Part shown: positions 26,865 to 36,329 of the stretch, in pieces
Numbering within the stretch: position 1 is the stretch's first letter
Layout of the letters: every line of letters starts with the position of its first letter
Origin: Symbiodinium kawagutii
Taxonomy: Eukaryota > Sar > Dinophyceae > Suessiales > Symbiodiniaceae
Assembly: GCA_009767595.1 (NCBI GenBank)
Contig: VSDK01018023.1
Location: 324,805-388,804, forward strand
Direction: 5' to 3'
DNA: 64,000 nucleotides
Made by a program: the position numbers and the translations under genes
Notes under the pieces: generated by a model
What the model was told of the DNA's origin: nothing
Databases searched by the model: none
Seen by the model: only the letters and a program-made list of their open reading frames with translations

Positions 26865-29800
26865 ATTGTTTTGAATATCAATCATTCATGGTGTTTGTTT
26901 GAATGTGTTTCAGTGAGATTCACTGAGCCAATGTTCACCTGCATGTACCCTTCAATAGATTGTTTATTGTTTTTTGGTTATATGTTGGTTAGTCCCCAAA
27001 CCTATGGGTGAGTCCCCAAGTGATCTATAGAAGCCTCTTGGTGAGTGATCTATAGAAACCTATAGCCACTGGTATAGAAGCCTATCAGTTAGCCCCCCCA
27101 GATCCCAATTCGTTGGCTTCCAAGCGTTCTTCAGAGTCCCATCCATCGGTGCACCAAGCAGTTGTTGGTTGTTGTCGGGGATACTACAACTGCTATGAGA
27201 CATGATGGGGGGGGTTCTCCAAATAGTGGACCCAAAAAATGGTTAGTTTAGTTTATTACTAGTTCATTACTATAAATGGTTAATATTGGATGATTTGGGG
27301 GGTCCCCTATTTTGAGTAACACCCAATGAAACACGGTGTAATCCTTCCCTATCATGACTATGATTTGAAACATGGTTTATGTTAGCAATGCTAGATGTTC
27401 ATGTCGTTTTTTCATCATTACTTTAGTATGGTCATCTAGCACTCGTGAAAACTAAGTGACCCTTCCAGGTCGAGGTTAGAGAACCAGTTTCCTATTGGGA
27501 TACCATTCTGGTAGGGTCCGGCTGTTAGTTTCCAGGAGCGTATTAGAGATCTGTGCAACTGTCATGAAGGCTCCTTTCTTGCTAGCCTGATATGACTCGT
27601 AGATGACAAGCTCACCTAAGATGTCATGATGCAAGGGGCCGCAGCCTTCATTTTTGGGTCAGTTGATAGGTAATTGATTGCTGCAGCAAACTAGTGCATA
27701 GTGAATGTAGCTCTCGCCAACAAGCTGGTGTATTAGCCTGCTGACGTTTCGTTTGCATAGATAACTACAATACAAACTTCCAAATCGTAGTATCACAATG
27801 TGGCTTGCTAGACCTAGACACATGGCTAGGTTCAAAGGCTGGTGGTGGGTAATGAACCAACCATTCTGAAACAAGATACCGGGCTCTTCAAAAAAAGCCA
27901 GCCATTTTGAATCAACAGGGAAGAAGTTGCCCACCCCGCGGGCCCCCTGCTTCAATGTTCCTTCTGAAGAACGGGGTATCGACGTGGCCCATTGTTACAA
28001 GGTGGGCCTCCCAACAGTTATATATGATTTGGGTTGTAAACCCTGCAAAAACTGGCAATATCTGGTAATTAAGCGTAAAGTTAGATACCAGTATTATAAA
28101 AACTTATAAGCCAACTTATAAGTTGGCTTATAAACCCCTAGTCCCTAGTTGAGTTAGTTATAAACCAACTTACAAGTGGTTGGTGGCCCACTTTGTAGCA
28201 GCTTATCATTTGCGGGAACTGAACCATCGCCGGAGGACGCCCAGTGAAACGCCAGCGAGCGTAGAAGCGCCGGAGGCAGGTACCCGTGACTGAGCATATC
28301 ATGCTTGAAGATGGGTTACGGGGGATTATGGTGGTTCAGAAAAGGGGAAAATGGCTATGGGTCAATATTAATCAACCAATATAATGGTAGTTGATGACCA
28401 ACAAAACCATAGGGAAACCAATGGCTAATGATGGGGAACCAGGGGTACGGGTTTTGACCCATAGCCAAATAGTATAAAATAACCCGGTCCAAGAAGAATG
28501 GTCAAAGAACTACTAGTTTGGGCCGCGTTGACTTTACAGTCAGGTGCTAGCACCGTGTTGTTTCTTGTGTGATTGTTGGTCATACTGTTGATTGCATCGC
28601 TGGTGATTGTTGGTAAACAACCAGCGACCCGTTGGTGATTCTTGGTTACCCACGGTGAATCAAAGATAATGATTCAAGGTGAAAATGTTTACTGTTTCCA
28701 AGGCGAATCACTTGGTGAAGCTTCGTTGTTGGATGTGACGTAGCCGTGGTGAATCAACCAGTTTACCAGGTCGGTGAACGACCTCGCGCCATCTGCTGTC
28801 GCGGCAGCTTCCACTGACAGTTTGTGGTTTCGCTTGGTCGGGGTGGTTGGTGTAGCTAGTGATAGAGATGATTCCAAGGTGGGCCCCTAACCAGCTACAT
28901 ATGTATAGGTTTGTTTATAACTAGGGTCACCAACAAGTTGGTTTGTAAGTAGGGAGCCCACCTTGTTGTGATGTTTTGTGATTGAGATGTTTAGCTACCA
29001 TCCTCAGATGTCTAGTGATTGAGATCAGTAATGCCAGCTCTCCCAACCTGCTGCGTACTTGGCCTGTGAATTTAGTCTAAAACATGGTATATACACATTG
29101 TATATTTGTCCCATTTTTTTGGATGGTTGGTTGATATGATATTATGATTCATAGGGAGCCCAGAAAGCTTAATTGTGATTCTGAAATGTTTTCACTCACA
29201 AATCTCAGCGGAAAGTAGACTAAACACCTGGTACTTCTAAAGATTTGTAAGGCATGGAGCCTTTTGGTAGTACAAAGTTGGAATCAGATGGGTGTTTCTC
29301 AAAATAGGGGTACCCCATGGTACCCCTAAATCATCCATTACTAGTCATTTATAGTAATAGACCAACCATTTTTGGGGGTCCCTTATTTTAAAAAACCACC
29401 AGATGGCTAAAGTAAAAGAGCCGCACCTCAGATCTGATGTGGAAACTGGTGTCACTGGTGTCCACCTGAAAGCTGGGATGCTGCTCCGGAGAAAATCACG
29501 TGCCCCTGCGATGTCGCAGAGGGTGACACGCACGACCACATCGTTGCAGCAAACGTGGCTCGCATGGTTACAGATTTTTTTTGGGGCAACTTCCAGATGC
29601 GAATGATGGAAATTTGGAGATATCCAGCCATGGCAAACTAGACACCAAGCTATGCTAATGACTGTGCTCCCTACTGTCATGGACGTAAATGTTGTTCCTT
29701 CACCCAACTATTAGGTTGATGATATTGTAAACATCGCTGCGTTGATGCTCGTGACAATGCGGCAATCATACAGCAGTTGGCAAGCTAGCTCTATCGATAT

Positions 29801-32800
29801 ATGTTGTTTACTTTGTCGGTTTTCCCTAGTTAGATCACTTGACCGTTTAAAAAAGAGACATTGTTTTGAGGTTCTGAGCCCATTTGGTTGGTTACAACTT
29901 ACTGGGAATACCACATGGCACAGAGGCGGTTCGCCCAACACTCACCTCTTTCTATAAAACAGATCATTTCGCGGAAAGTCAACACAGAACCAGCACATAG
30001 GGCCCACGCTGTTTCAGGATTATAGACTTGTAGATGTGATAAGTTGAAGATCTCCAGCTGTCACTCTTCCGGGGTGTTGTGGACAACAACGATCAACCCA
30101 GCACCATCATCAATCAATCGCTATCCAGGATCATTCATGAAGCATGACCAGCCATCATTAACCATTCTTAACCAACCAACCTACTAAGCATACAACCTAC
30201 TAAACCTCCAACCTACTAAGCAACCAATCCATCAACATTCAGTGAAGCTTCCCCATCACCCCTGATGCAGGTCCAGCCGCCAAATGTTGACAGCTGAGAC
30301 GTCGAAAGCGCTGCCGCAATTCTCTCTGAGGAGATTGCAGGGATTGCAGCATTTCTCCGACGAAGATAAGGATAGATAAGGACCACAAATGAAAATCATA
30401 AGGGCCAGTGATGTTTGTAGATGGCGACTGGTGATGATGGGTTGCAGATCCAGCTGAGATAGGGCTGGCAGTTCCCATGATCAACTTGAGACTAGGCTCG
30501 GCTGGGTAGAAATTTGGACGGAAGCAGCTGCACCCAAAGATGTTCGGATGACCAGCATGTTGGTCACCAGTGCTGCATGTGGAATAACTTGGCTAAGTGC
30601 ATCATTCGGGTAAAGATTCACCGATTTTCGGCTATGGCTCAAAATTCTGAATGGCTTTAAAGAGGAACATAAGGTCACCATCCGAATTCGAGGTTTTCCT
30701 GGCAGTTCCACAGTTGCTCCATTGCTTATCGCAGGGATTGCTGCTTAAACCTGCCAGGGTTCTGGCAAAGTGCCAGAATTTTCCTCACCCGACTTCAGGC
30801 CTTTGGACAAATCAAGGTTTTGTCTCAGGATAGAGCGGTTGGACATATTCAACCTTGAAATCCATGATAACCCACCCGGGTACTTTGCAGGTGCAAAACG
30901 AAAGCTGCTATCTCCTAGGTGGTTTAAATCATTTGTTGATTTCCACATCTTCCGGGATGGTGGGTTGACGAGTAGTTGACAGAGGGGCACCACCAATCGA
31001 TCTCCCAGGACATCTGATGTGTTGAATCCGGTCCCCTTTCCATGGTTGCTTCATATTCTGTAAAACCGTGGTGTAGACCCAGCTATTGATCACAACACAC
31101 CCGGTTCATTGCTACACCACAATAACAAGATTTCTACCTGTGGGTTTTGAACCCTAAGACTCGCTAAGATGTATCATTACCACAACGCCAAGCTCCGGAT
31201 GCACAACTCAACAGTTCGTTTCCTGGCGCTATTCCCAGCGCTGGCTCGCCAATCATGGCAAGACAAATCTATGCTGCATTGATGATGTACCAACCAAATG
31301 GCTTTGTTCAGGACAGAGAAACAGCCATCCGTGTATGTTTCTTTTTATCCAGCTGTTTGTAGTAGCTTCAGTATATTCTATGGGTCATCTGTTTGTATTG
31401 CCGTATTTGTTTTTGTTGTTCTAAACTCCATGCTGTTTTGTTGTTTTTTGCTGTGTGAAAACACGGGCTCTAAAACTTGTTTGAGCTGATTTCTCAGTCA
31501 GGCAGTAACATTTCTGCAAGATAATGGCCGCATTCCTTGAAAACCTCTGTTGTGATCTTTACAACTGTTCAAGATACTGATGCTGTGCTGGCAGAAGTTG
31601 TTATTTACCTTCACACGGACCCCCTGACTGCCCATAAAGCCTCAGTACCACATTCAAAGCAACTATATCAACCGCACGAATGAACCATCAAAAGTGCAAT
31701 GACATGATCTCAGGGCTGGGCTAATATTGGTTACAATGTGTTGGTTCACCATATATCTATGGGATGGGCGCTTTCCGGTATTTTCATGGCGCTCCTGCCA
31801 ACAGCTGGACTGGAAACTGGTCGTGTCGACAGGTGTACAAGGGCCCTTGGCACCGCCATCTCCCAACTAAGTCTGGTCCAGACGGTGGCATCAGTTAATC
31901 TGACGCGAGTGGATCAGGAGTCACAACGGGTGATCTTAGCAAGCGCTGTGAAAATGCGGAGATCCCCCCCCACAATTCCCTGTGACTAGAAGTAGCTAGA
32001 AGTGACTGGCACTGTGGGCCTGAAACAGGGAGCTTATTTCCAGCCATGCCCTGAGGGTTTTACTCAGTGTTTTTGCGCGGATCATATTGTTGTGGTAGTT
32101 TAGACAGGTATGAAATCCTCGATGCAGGCCGTATACACATCAAGGCTTGAAGCTTGCACTTCTAAAATGATGATTTCGAGGATCATTCTTGTCACACAAT
32201 GCAGATAGAGGTGGCATGTCATGCCCACAACGACTCAAATGGGCTTTTTGGTTTGGAAGCCACAGCCCATTCTTTTTTTCATGAGAAATGTCTAGCACAC
32301 TCTGTCTTATTCTTGAGTGGATATACAATCCTTTCATGACAGGCGAGGCAAACAATAGATTCTCTACAAGGTTGGGGCCCCCAGCATCAGCTGCGTACTG
32401 ATCCATATGAATATAGTTATCATGTTAGATCTACGATAGGTGGTAGTTACTCCATTTTGTAATGCTTGTGGTTGATTCTTCCCCTATTATAAACCATTAT
32501 CAACCACTATAAACCATTATCAACCACTATAAACCATAGAAATTCATGAAAATCCCTTCTTCCCCCGTTACAAATCATTATCAACCACTATAAACCGTAG
32601 AAAATCTCATGGTTTGTGCAGAATGGATCACGTCTGAAGGCTTAAGTCCAAGGCTGAACTTTTAAATCGGCCCCTAGGGCTCAGCTCTCCTGGGCGCAGC
32701 GCCCAACCAGCCGTGAGCAGCAACCACTTGGGCGGGTCCCTTGGGAATCTTCGATACGGTAGACCTTTCATCTAGAAGCAACACTACAAAGGGGGCCCCC

Positions 32801-35008
32801 CAACCAGGCTAAGTAACTAGGGGTAACTAGGCGTAAGTACCAGTTAACTAGCTATATAATAAGTTGGTTTAAAGCTAACTTAACTAGGTGAACTTATGGC
32901 CGCTGCTGCTTATTCAAGTAAAAGGTTGTCTAGTTGGTGATTTTGAACATTGTTTATTATGCGCAATATTTGGGATGGTTGCTTAGCTAATATTCATGGG
33001 ATGGCGAGCAACCATCAACCACTAGTACACTTAAGTGGTTCAATCAGCCAGCACTTCGAACTGGGTGGCACACCTTTGAGGAGTATGGATTTGTCTTCCA
33101 AACAGCAATCTGATTGATCCAAACACGCGTACAGCAAAGTTTTTGGTATTTTTTGGGGTGATAGGTCAGAAGATCAAGTAATGAATCATGCTTAGCAAGG
33201 GTGAACTGACGATTAGTTTTATCGTTGACGCTTGAGAACATGGTTTGCACGTTTTGTTGTAAGCAGCCACCGCACCCCCAACTGATCATTGTCGATGTTG
33301 CCAGCGTGGACCCAGAAGCCACCCGCTAAGCAGCCATGATGCAGCAGGGTACCCACCAATCCACGACCGCCAGGGGTGGCAGGACATGGGTGTTCCCAGA
33401 CATTTTGGGCAATAAGCTAGAGAATTAAGAGGGAAGCCATAGAGGGAATAAACATGATGCTTTATTCCATGGATTGTAGTGAACTTAACTCACACTTGCT
33501 GTGGTTGTTGGGTAGCAGTTCGGTGACTTCACTTGAAATCAGTGAAGCTTAGTTTGTTTGGAACGAGTTGGTGAGTTGGACATGAACATTTGGATGGCTC
33601 GGCAAGCACAGCAGGCACTGCATGATTTACATTCCTTTGCTCAACGTTGAAAGGTTTATCATCACAAAAGATCTGCGATGTTTTGTTACTTGATGACCAT
33701 TTTATTTGGTAAATTCTTGGCAATGGTGATGGAGAATCACCAGCAATAGAAGGGACACATCATCTGATGTTTGTGGGATATGGGTCAACAACAGCGACTT
33801 TGGGTAAATCGCATAAAAAACTGTTCTGTTCATACTTTGGCACGTGAACGGAATGGTGGGCAACGTTGGGTAAGCAGTGAGTTTGTTGATAGATTTGTTG
33901 TCAAATGGCTCCTGAAGCAACTTACGACATGTGACGCACCGCACGATATATGGATATATAATCGATAAAACAGAAGTATGAATGATGGTTGATAACATCA
34001 TTAATACTATGATTTATAAACCATCATTAATTGTTCTGACATTAATTGTTCTGACGGTCATCACCGTACCGTGCTTTGCTCGCCCAGAGAGTTGCTGGCG
34101 CAACAGGTGCTGCTCATGTGCTGCGCAGACCCAGCGCACGTCTAAAATGAATGCAGAGCACAGGAGGAGTCAATGTGCATGTAATGGACCATGACAACGA
34201 TGATGTTGATGACGCACATTTACATATGACTCTGATGAGGACTATGATGATTCCTGTATGATTATGATGGCGTTATTGATGCCTACAACCATACTGATGA
34301 ATCCTATCTATGCGGTTTTGGCACAACAACTACACCCCAATGCTGCTATATGCTGCTGCTGCTGATGCTGCTTCTTGATGATAGTGATCAGCACGGTCAG
34401 CATAAATATCACCGTGATCAGATTCATCAGTATATCATTGTCATCGTCATCCTCATCGTCCGCGTAGCCTCATCAAGTTCATTATTGTTATTTTTTTTTG
34501 TGAGCCTCAATGTTGTTCTCATACTCCTGGTCATCGTCATGTTTCTTTATCATCATCTTTGTTATAAACCACCATTTTTCATGAAAATTGTCATCGTCAT
34601 TTTTCATAAACCGCACCATTCTTATTACCGTCTTCGTCAGCCTTGATTTGACGGTTTCACGGAGGGTAGCATCCTTGAGTCTCCGGAGATCGATGGTCAA
34701 TAGAAAAGTTCAATCTCATGTGGGGCTTCCCCTCAACGTAGATCCATCTCCGGACATGAATTTGCTGCCAAAAGAGGGATCCAAAACAGGGACGAGCCCC
34801 CCTGGAACACGCCACCCTCGATCTTTCAGGATACATTTTTGACGGTTCATTTGGTCACCAGCCGCAGCCATCACTGCCACTCCCTGCTGTCATGTTCTGG
34901 CTGCAGCGGAACGTTGCCTAGCGTTGATTTTGGTATCCAGGGACAGAACCTGCAGCAGTTGCAGAGGCTGCTCCTGGGGTGTGCTGTGGTGGCCAGTGAT
35001 CAGGACCG
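6553..35008 (+). CDS. Chain of candidate exons for an unnamed coiled-coil / proline-rich protein (one or more genes)
   Basis: About 20 short segments share the rules seen in GPI: + strand, AG-G acceptors in nearly all, GT/GC/GA donors, and GC-rich coding islands in a poorer background. From 6.5 to 23.6 kb they encode Glu/Lys/Gln/Leu-rich helices typical of coiled coils. From 25 to 28 kb they encode Pro/Ala/Glu-rich linker. From 29.5 to 35 kb they encode helical, more globular segments. Phases agree across several neighbours (for example 23587, 24950, 26521, 28236; and 30271, 31842, 34107, 34941), but exons are surely missing. I do not recognise the family, and a gene boundary inside the chain cannot be excluded. 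The separate exon entries below give the evidence for each. Confidence 0.5.
6945..6986 (+). CDS. Candidate exon, helical
   Basis: Fourteen codons, AELKSQKRIVAWLQ, with acceptor GTGCAG and donor GTTGAT. Phase 0, in agreement with the previous candidate exon. Confidence 0.6.
7406..7508 (+). mobile_element. Family C element
   Basis: TTTGGCGGCTTCAAACATTT to AAAAGCCACCAATCAG; starts a pair with the copy at 7544. Confidence 0.7.
7544..7638 (+). mobile_element. Family C element
   Basis: GGTTGGTGGTTTTAAACATT to GGTTCAACCACCAGAT, with inner TTTTCCCTAGTAATCATTAA and AAATGGTTGGTTGGCTAATA. Confidence 0.85.
7732..7785 (+). CDS. Candidate exon, coiled coil
   Basis: Eighteen codons, VELLEKQADQQKALDEAK, with acceptor CACCAG. 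A GC donor at 7786 keeps phase 0; the frame stays open to about 7804, so the end is uncertain. It sits about 90 bases downstream of a family C repeat. Confidence 0.65.
8826..8943 (-). mobile_element. Family B element
   Basis: TTGGCTGTGAGTCAAAACCC to AATATTGACCCATAGCCA; the ends are inverted repeats. Confidence 0.8.
9350..9545 (+). mobile_element. Family E-like repeats
   Basis: ACAAGGTGGCCCCCAAGTGT, then AACTGGGGTAACTACGAGAT, then GTGGGCCCCCAACCACTTAT. Two linked, incomplete copies. Confidence 0.55.
9667..9714 (+). CDS. Candidate exon, coiled coil
   Basis: Sixteen codons, VDELESRHRSSVLRAQ, acceptor TGAAG, followed by GA. The GC-rich island extends upstream to 9590, where the same frame is open, so the exon may be longer at its 5' side. 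Confidence 0.55.
9768..9880 (+). mobile_element. Family B element
   Basis: GGCTGTGGGTCAATATTAAC to AGGGTTTTGACCCACAGCCA; the two terminal changes to CTGTGG/CCACAG are compensating. Confidence 0.85.
10790..11880 (+). pseudogene. Degenerate protein-like region, possibly mobile-element derived
   Basis: Several overlapping + frames (10938-11210, 11023-11379, 11492-11878) carry protein-like stretches such as LQDFSLVLTESTLDWLQSG, but none is continuous and they change frame. No family B or C repeats interrupt it. I do not recognise a domain. Confidence 0.35.
13203..13357 (+). CDS. Possible exon beside GA repeat
   Basis: An open frame after a good acceptor (ATTTTGCAG) contains YCQQWLAFQHHSLLLRRQ and runs into the GA tract. 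The complementary strand is open too. Coding status is unproven. Confidence 0.25.
13358..13515 (+). repeat. GA-rich microsatellite
   Basis: An imperfect (GA)n tract of about 158 bases with scattered GACG and GAAG interruptions. It generates long Arg/Glu and Ser/Leu false frames on the two strands. Confidence 0.95.
13540..14434 (+). pseudogene. Cluster of overlapping open frames, no recognised domain
   Basis: Frames at 13540-14010, 13628-14050, 14007-14306 and 14153-14434 overlap. The last contains LEQCPFCPELEPGVTYFPSE with a CPFC pair and ends at a stop before AT-rich DNA. The opposite strand is open for 182 codons (13681-14229). It may be a decayed element or a multi-frame GC-rich accident. 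Confidence 0.3.
14988..15634 (+). repeat. 283-bp tandem repeat, about 2.3 copies
   Basis: AGTTGCGCCATG recurs at 15078 and 15361, and the whole 283-base unit between is repeated with about 10% change. A partial copy lies at 14988-15064. Each full unit keeps an open frame with LSVPxGATTGYVxGGDV and GCYRGRPQDGF, although 283 is not a multiple of three. Confidence 0.85.
16580..16618 (+). CDS. Candidate exon, coiled coil
   Basis: Thirteen codons, EEADRAAALAEKR, acceptor TCTCCAG, followed by GA. Ala/Glu/Lys-rich helix in phase 0. Confidence 0.6.
17846..17914 (+). CDS. Candidate exon
   Basis: Twenty-three codons beginning VEDDTHTLRVRIDRPVAAKA. Acceptor CGCCAG, donor GTCCAT. A GC donor after the first AAK is also possible. 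Mixed helix/strand composition. Confidence 0.55.
18049..18106 (+). CDS. Candidate exon, helical
   Basis: After one leading base it reads VALRHTEIKLELDRHKLRA. Acceptor CAGCCAG, followed by GA. The one-base phase does not match the preceding candidate, so an exon is missing or a boundary is wrong. Confidence 0.5.
19395..19469 (+). CDS. Candidate exon, coiled coil
   Basis: Twenty-five codons including ELDRRAARLLAAEVAQEHAQ and ending KAHEE. Acceptor GTGAG, GC donor at 19470; a GT twelve bases later is an alternative. A strongly helical, Ala/Glu-rich segment. Confidence 0.65.
19970..20470 (+). pseudogene. Degenerate protein-like region
   Basis: Two + frames overlap: 19970-20281, and 20143-20469 with HFADRLPTGIVANMVDAQVY and an acidic C-terminus ending at a stop at 20467-20469. 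The switch of frame suggests a decayed gene or two exons. No family recognised. Confidence 0.35.
20756..20883 (+). mobile_element. Family E-like element
   Basis: GGTTACGAGGCGAGGCCCCT to GGGGGGCCCCACCTTGTAGG with many TATAA-type words inside. Confidence 0.55.
20973..21073 (+). mobile_element. Family C element
   Basis: TTTGGTTGGTGGTTTGATTA to GGCTAAACCACCAACCGG, inner TTTTCCCTAGTAAGTATTGA. Confidence 0.85.
21633..21671 (+). CDS. Candidate exon, helical
   Basis: Thirteen codons, VSESLTKLEEHQK, acceptor GTCCAG, donor GTGCGG. Phase 0. A family A repeat begins 27 bases downstream. Confidence 0.6.
21698..21874 (+). mobile_element. Family A element, enlarged
   Basis: Both ends are typical, but the centre holds about 70 extra bases with the inner AAAAATGGTT word duplicated, so this copy may be an insertion or a nested fusion. 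It starts 27 bases after a candidate exon. Confidence 0.7.
22363..22422 (+). CDS. Candidate exon, helical
   Basis: Twenty codons starting EMSSLRDQLQSGDSMRH. Acceptor ACTCAG, followed by GA. The 3' boundary is uncertain because several reading frames stay open up to about 22550. Confidence 0.45.
22781..22880 (+). mobile_element. Family C element
   Basis: GTGGTTCGTGTTTCCAAACA to GGGTTCAAACCACCAACCAC, inner TTTTCCCTAGCAACCATTGA. Confidence 0.85.
23587..23627 (+). CDS. Candidate exon, coiled coil
   Basis: It reads EEDRIQQMEEEIR plus two bases; a start at 23562 would add KANEEKRK. GC donor at 23628. The two trailing bases are completed by the first base of the next candidate exon. A very Glu/Lys/Arg-rich helix. 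Confidence 0.65.
24366..24484 (-). mobile_element. Family B element
   Basis: TGGCAGTGGGTCAAAACCCC to TTAATATTGACCCATAGCCA. Confidence 0.8.
24950..25031 (+). CDS. Candidate exon, proline/alanine-rich linker
   Basis: After one leading base it encodes LRGGQPAPPPPAPVPPPAPV followed by more Pro/Ala. The DNA is a short degenerate tandem repeat around GCACCGGTACCA, so the exon length may vary between strains. Acceptor CGTCAG, donor GTAGGC. Confidence 0.6.
25535..25676 (+). mobile_element. Family C element with internal TTGG expansion
   Basis: Typical ends GGTGGGTGGTTTTAAGATGT and GGTTCAACCACCACCCAG. The inner GGTTGGTTGACT word has expanded to about 13.5 TTGG units (25577-25631). Confidence 0.85.
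25810..25904 (-). mobile_element. Family A element, truncated
   Basis: Reverse orientation: ATGGGTGTTTCTCAAAATAG then CCAACCATTTTTGGG; the final TTGAGAAAC end is missing. Confidence 0.65.
26341..26412 (+). mobile_element. Family A element, partial
   Basis: GGGACCCCCAAAAAATGGTT through GGGATGATTTGGGGG; both terminal TTTCTCAAAA parts are decayed. Confidence 0.55.
26521..26561 (+). CDS. Candidate exon, Pro/Glu/Ala-rich
   Basis: It reads PAALEEAPPAPVE plus two bases. The frame is open upstream as RAEPEPAAL. The acceptor is unclear because no AG-G in the right phase is close, so only the frame is supported. A GA donor fits the next exon. Confidence 0.4.
26808..26865 (+). repeat. (GAT)n microsatellite
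   Basis: About 19 nearly perfect GAT units. Confidence 0.95.
27206..27326 (+). mobile_element. Family A element
   Basis: Complete inner part with TTACTATAAATGGTTAATAT and TCCCCTATTTTGAGTAACAC at the right end. Confidence 0.75.
27998..28198 (+). mobile_element. Family E element, double length
   Basis: ACAAGGTGGGCCTCCCAACA to GGTGGCCCACTTTGTAGC with a central perfect palindrome AACTTATAAGCCAACTTATA; it resembles two copies joined head to head. Confidence 0.65.
28236..28275 (+). CDS. Candidate exon, Pro/Glu/Ala-rich
   Basis: After one leading base it encodes TPSETPASVEAPE. Acceptor CCGGAG, GC donor at 28276; a GT donor at 28280 is an alternative. Composition continues the preceding linker exons. 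Confidence 0.5.
28352..28467 (+). mobile_element. Family B element
   Basis: TGGCTATGGGTCAATATTAA to GGTTTTGACCCATAGCCA; well preserved, palindromic ends. Confidence 0.85.
28770..28836 (+). CDS. Weak candidate exon
   Basis: One leading base then SVNDLAPSAVAAASTDSL and WFRL. Acceptor TACCAG, donor GTCGGG. The complementary strand is equally open over 28689-28877, so strand is not certain. Confidence 0.3.
28875..28967 (+). mobile_element. Family E element
   Basis: CCAAGGTGGGCCCCTAACCA at the left and TAGGGAGCCCACCTTGT at the right; inner TTTATAACTAGGGTCACCAA. Confidence 0.75.
29288..29404 (-). mobile_element. Family A element
   Basis: Reverse orientation: GGTGTTTCTCAAAATAGGGG, then AATCATCCATTACTAGTCAT and CCAACCATTTTTGGGGGTCC, ending AAACCACC. 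Confidence 0.8.
29522..29585 (+). CDS. Weak candidate exon
   Basis: It reads GDTHDHIVAANVARMVTDFF and one more Trp codon, acceptor GCAGAG, GC donor. The same island is open for 120 codons on the complementary strand (29345-29707), so both readings remain possible. Confidence 0.35.
30271..30330 (+). CDS. Candidate exon, helical
   Basis: One leading base, then SSRQMLTAETSKALPQFSL and two trailing bases. Acceptor ATGCAG, followed by GA. Phase matches the candidate exon at 31842. Confidence 0.5.
30651..30979 (+). pseudogene. Open region, possible exon or pseudogene fragment
   Basis: Two overlapping + frames (30651-30833 and 30770-30979). The second reads RIERLDIFNLEIHDNPPGYF. A short AG-G bounded segment AFGQIK at about 30797-30814 is a further possibility. 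Nothing conclusive. Confidence 0.25.
31842..31929 (+). CDS. Candidate exon, helical
   Basis: One leading base, then 29 codons including ALGTAISQLSLVQTVASVNL and TRVDQESQR. Acceptor TACAAG, donor GTGATC. The longest candidate exon in the chain. Confidence 0.6.
32932..33023 (+). mobile_element. Family C element, decayed
   Basis: TAGTTGGTGATTTTGAACAT to CAACCATCAACCAC with inner GGATGGTTGCTTAGCTAATA. Confidence 0.6.
34107..34139 (+). CDS. Candidate 33-base exon
   Basis: Eleven codons, VLLMCCADPAH, acceptor CAACAG, donor GTCTAA. Phase 0 on both sides, in agreement with its neighbours. Short, so modest confidence. Confidence 0.4.
34941..35008 (+). CDS. Candidate exon, helical (possible last exon of upstream gene)
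   Basis: Phase 0, reads GQNLQQLQRLLLGCAVVASD then QD and two bases. Acceptor ATCCAG, donor GTGGAG. The frame runs on to a stop at 35105, so this could also be a terminal exon. A GC donor at 34992 is another option. Confidence 0.5.
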
Positions 35009-35630
35009 GTGGAGCCAACTCTTACCCTGTTCTGGTGACAGTGACAGCATCGTTCTTATTCATAGTTATTGCAATTCATTAATTGTTTATATTTATAATT
35101 TATAACTATTGATTATATAACCATTAATCATATGTGTATATATATATATTATTAATTATATGTTATTTACATATGTCCAATGTGTGCATATGCAAATTCA
35201 TTGACATATTCATTGTTTTCTTGTTCTTCTCTCTTTGTCACCAGCCGCAGTTCACTGCGGCAGCTATCACTCAAGGATGGTCATTCATTTCAACCTTTAA
35301 GCGATCATGACCCTTGAGAATCTTTGAACTCCCAGACACTCTATAGGTACCGTGGATAGTCTTGACCCCCGTTTTGTATCTAAACAACTACCAGACCAAC
35401 GGAATATCCATGATGCTGGTACAATTTCCCTACATTTTGCCGTCATTTACCTATAAAAAGGATCCAGGCAATTGTGGGTACATATAGCCACTGATAAGAT
35501 CACCCTTGGATAATATGGATGAGACGGGTGAGCTCCTGAAATCATGGCAAGCTGGATCTCATGCTGGGGGGCATCGATGGCAGTTGAACATCGATCATAT
35601 CCTCGGGTTGCGGGTGTGTCTCTGAAGCCA

Positions 35631-35737
35631 TTTGGAGGTTTCTTAAATTGGGGGGACCCCAAATCATCCACTAGTATTCATCTTTAGAAATAAACCAGCC
35701 TTTTTTTGGGTCCCCTATTTTGAGAAACCACCATTTG
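35631..35737 (-). mobile_element. Family A element
   Basis: TTGGGGGGACCCCAAATCAT at the left and GTCCCCTATTTTGAGAAACC at the right; reverse orientation. It lies between the upstream exon chain and GPI. Confidence 0.75.
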
Positions 35738-35950
35738 GGTACTTTCTAGTACACTGGACATCCTTGGAAAACTATTTGTTGGATACGTTTGGTGGTGCAC
35801 CCAAACGTCAAGTAAGCTGGTTTATAGCTGTTGGGCAACTAGAAATAGAAAGTTCCTGGAGCTGGTATCTAAGTGGAGGGCACCAACTGTAAGTGTTGCT
35901 TTCCATGCCAACTGCTTCTTGAGGGTCAGTCTTGACCTGTTGATAATACC

Positions 35951-36051
35951 TGGTTGGTGGTTTCAAACATTTTTTTTAATTTCCCTCGTATTCGTTAACA
36001 ATTGGTTGGTTGACTAGTATGTTTAATAGGGGTTGAAACCACCAACCAGAT
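35951..36051 (+). mobile_element. Family C element
   Basis: TGGTTGGTGGTTTCAAACAT to GGTTGAAACCACCAACCAGA; long perfect terminal inverted repeat. Confidence 0.85.
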
Positions 36052-36329
36052 ACTGTAGCCTTCATAAGCCAACAGTCAGGGGTATCGAGGCTCAAGGGCT
36101 TCCCAGATAGATTTGCTGCTTGAAACATACCAATTGTCAGGAAGTGTCCGCCCTTGTTGCCCTGCTTGAGGTGATTGGAAGCTTGTGGCTATGTTTCCCA
36201 CAAACACATCACACCAAATTTCAGAAAACCAGCTGGTAGAAGCTCTACTTGTCACCGCATGTTATCCACACTTGTTAACCAGTGTAATTGATGAGTATCC
36301 AACGCATATTCACCATTCATCACCTTAAC

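Noticed and set aside
28689..28877. - strand gene fragment (KLSVEAAATADGARSF)
   Set aside because: Not excluded, but the strand bias of all secure exons favours + and no splice sites supported the - reading.
34941..35008. Resemblance of LQRLLLGCAVV to the LLQLILGCAV motif of HOOK-domain proteins
   Set aside because: Only about ten residues agree, the neighbouring exons do not continue the domain, and exons further on belong to GPI.
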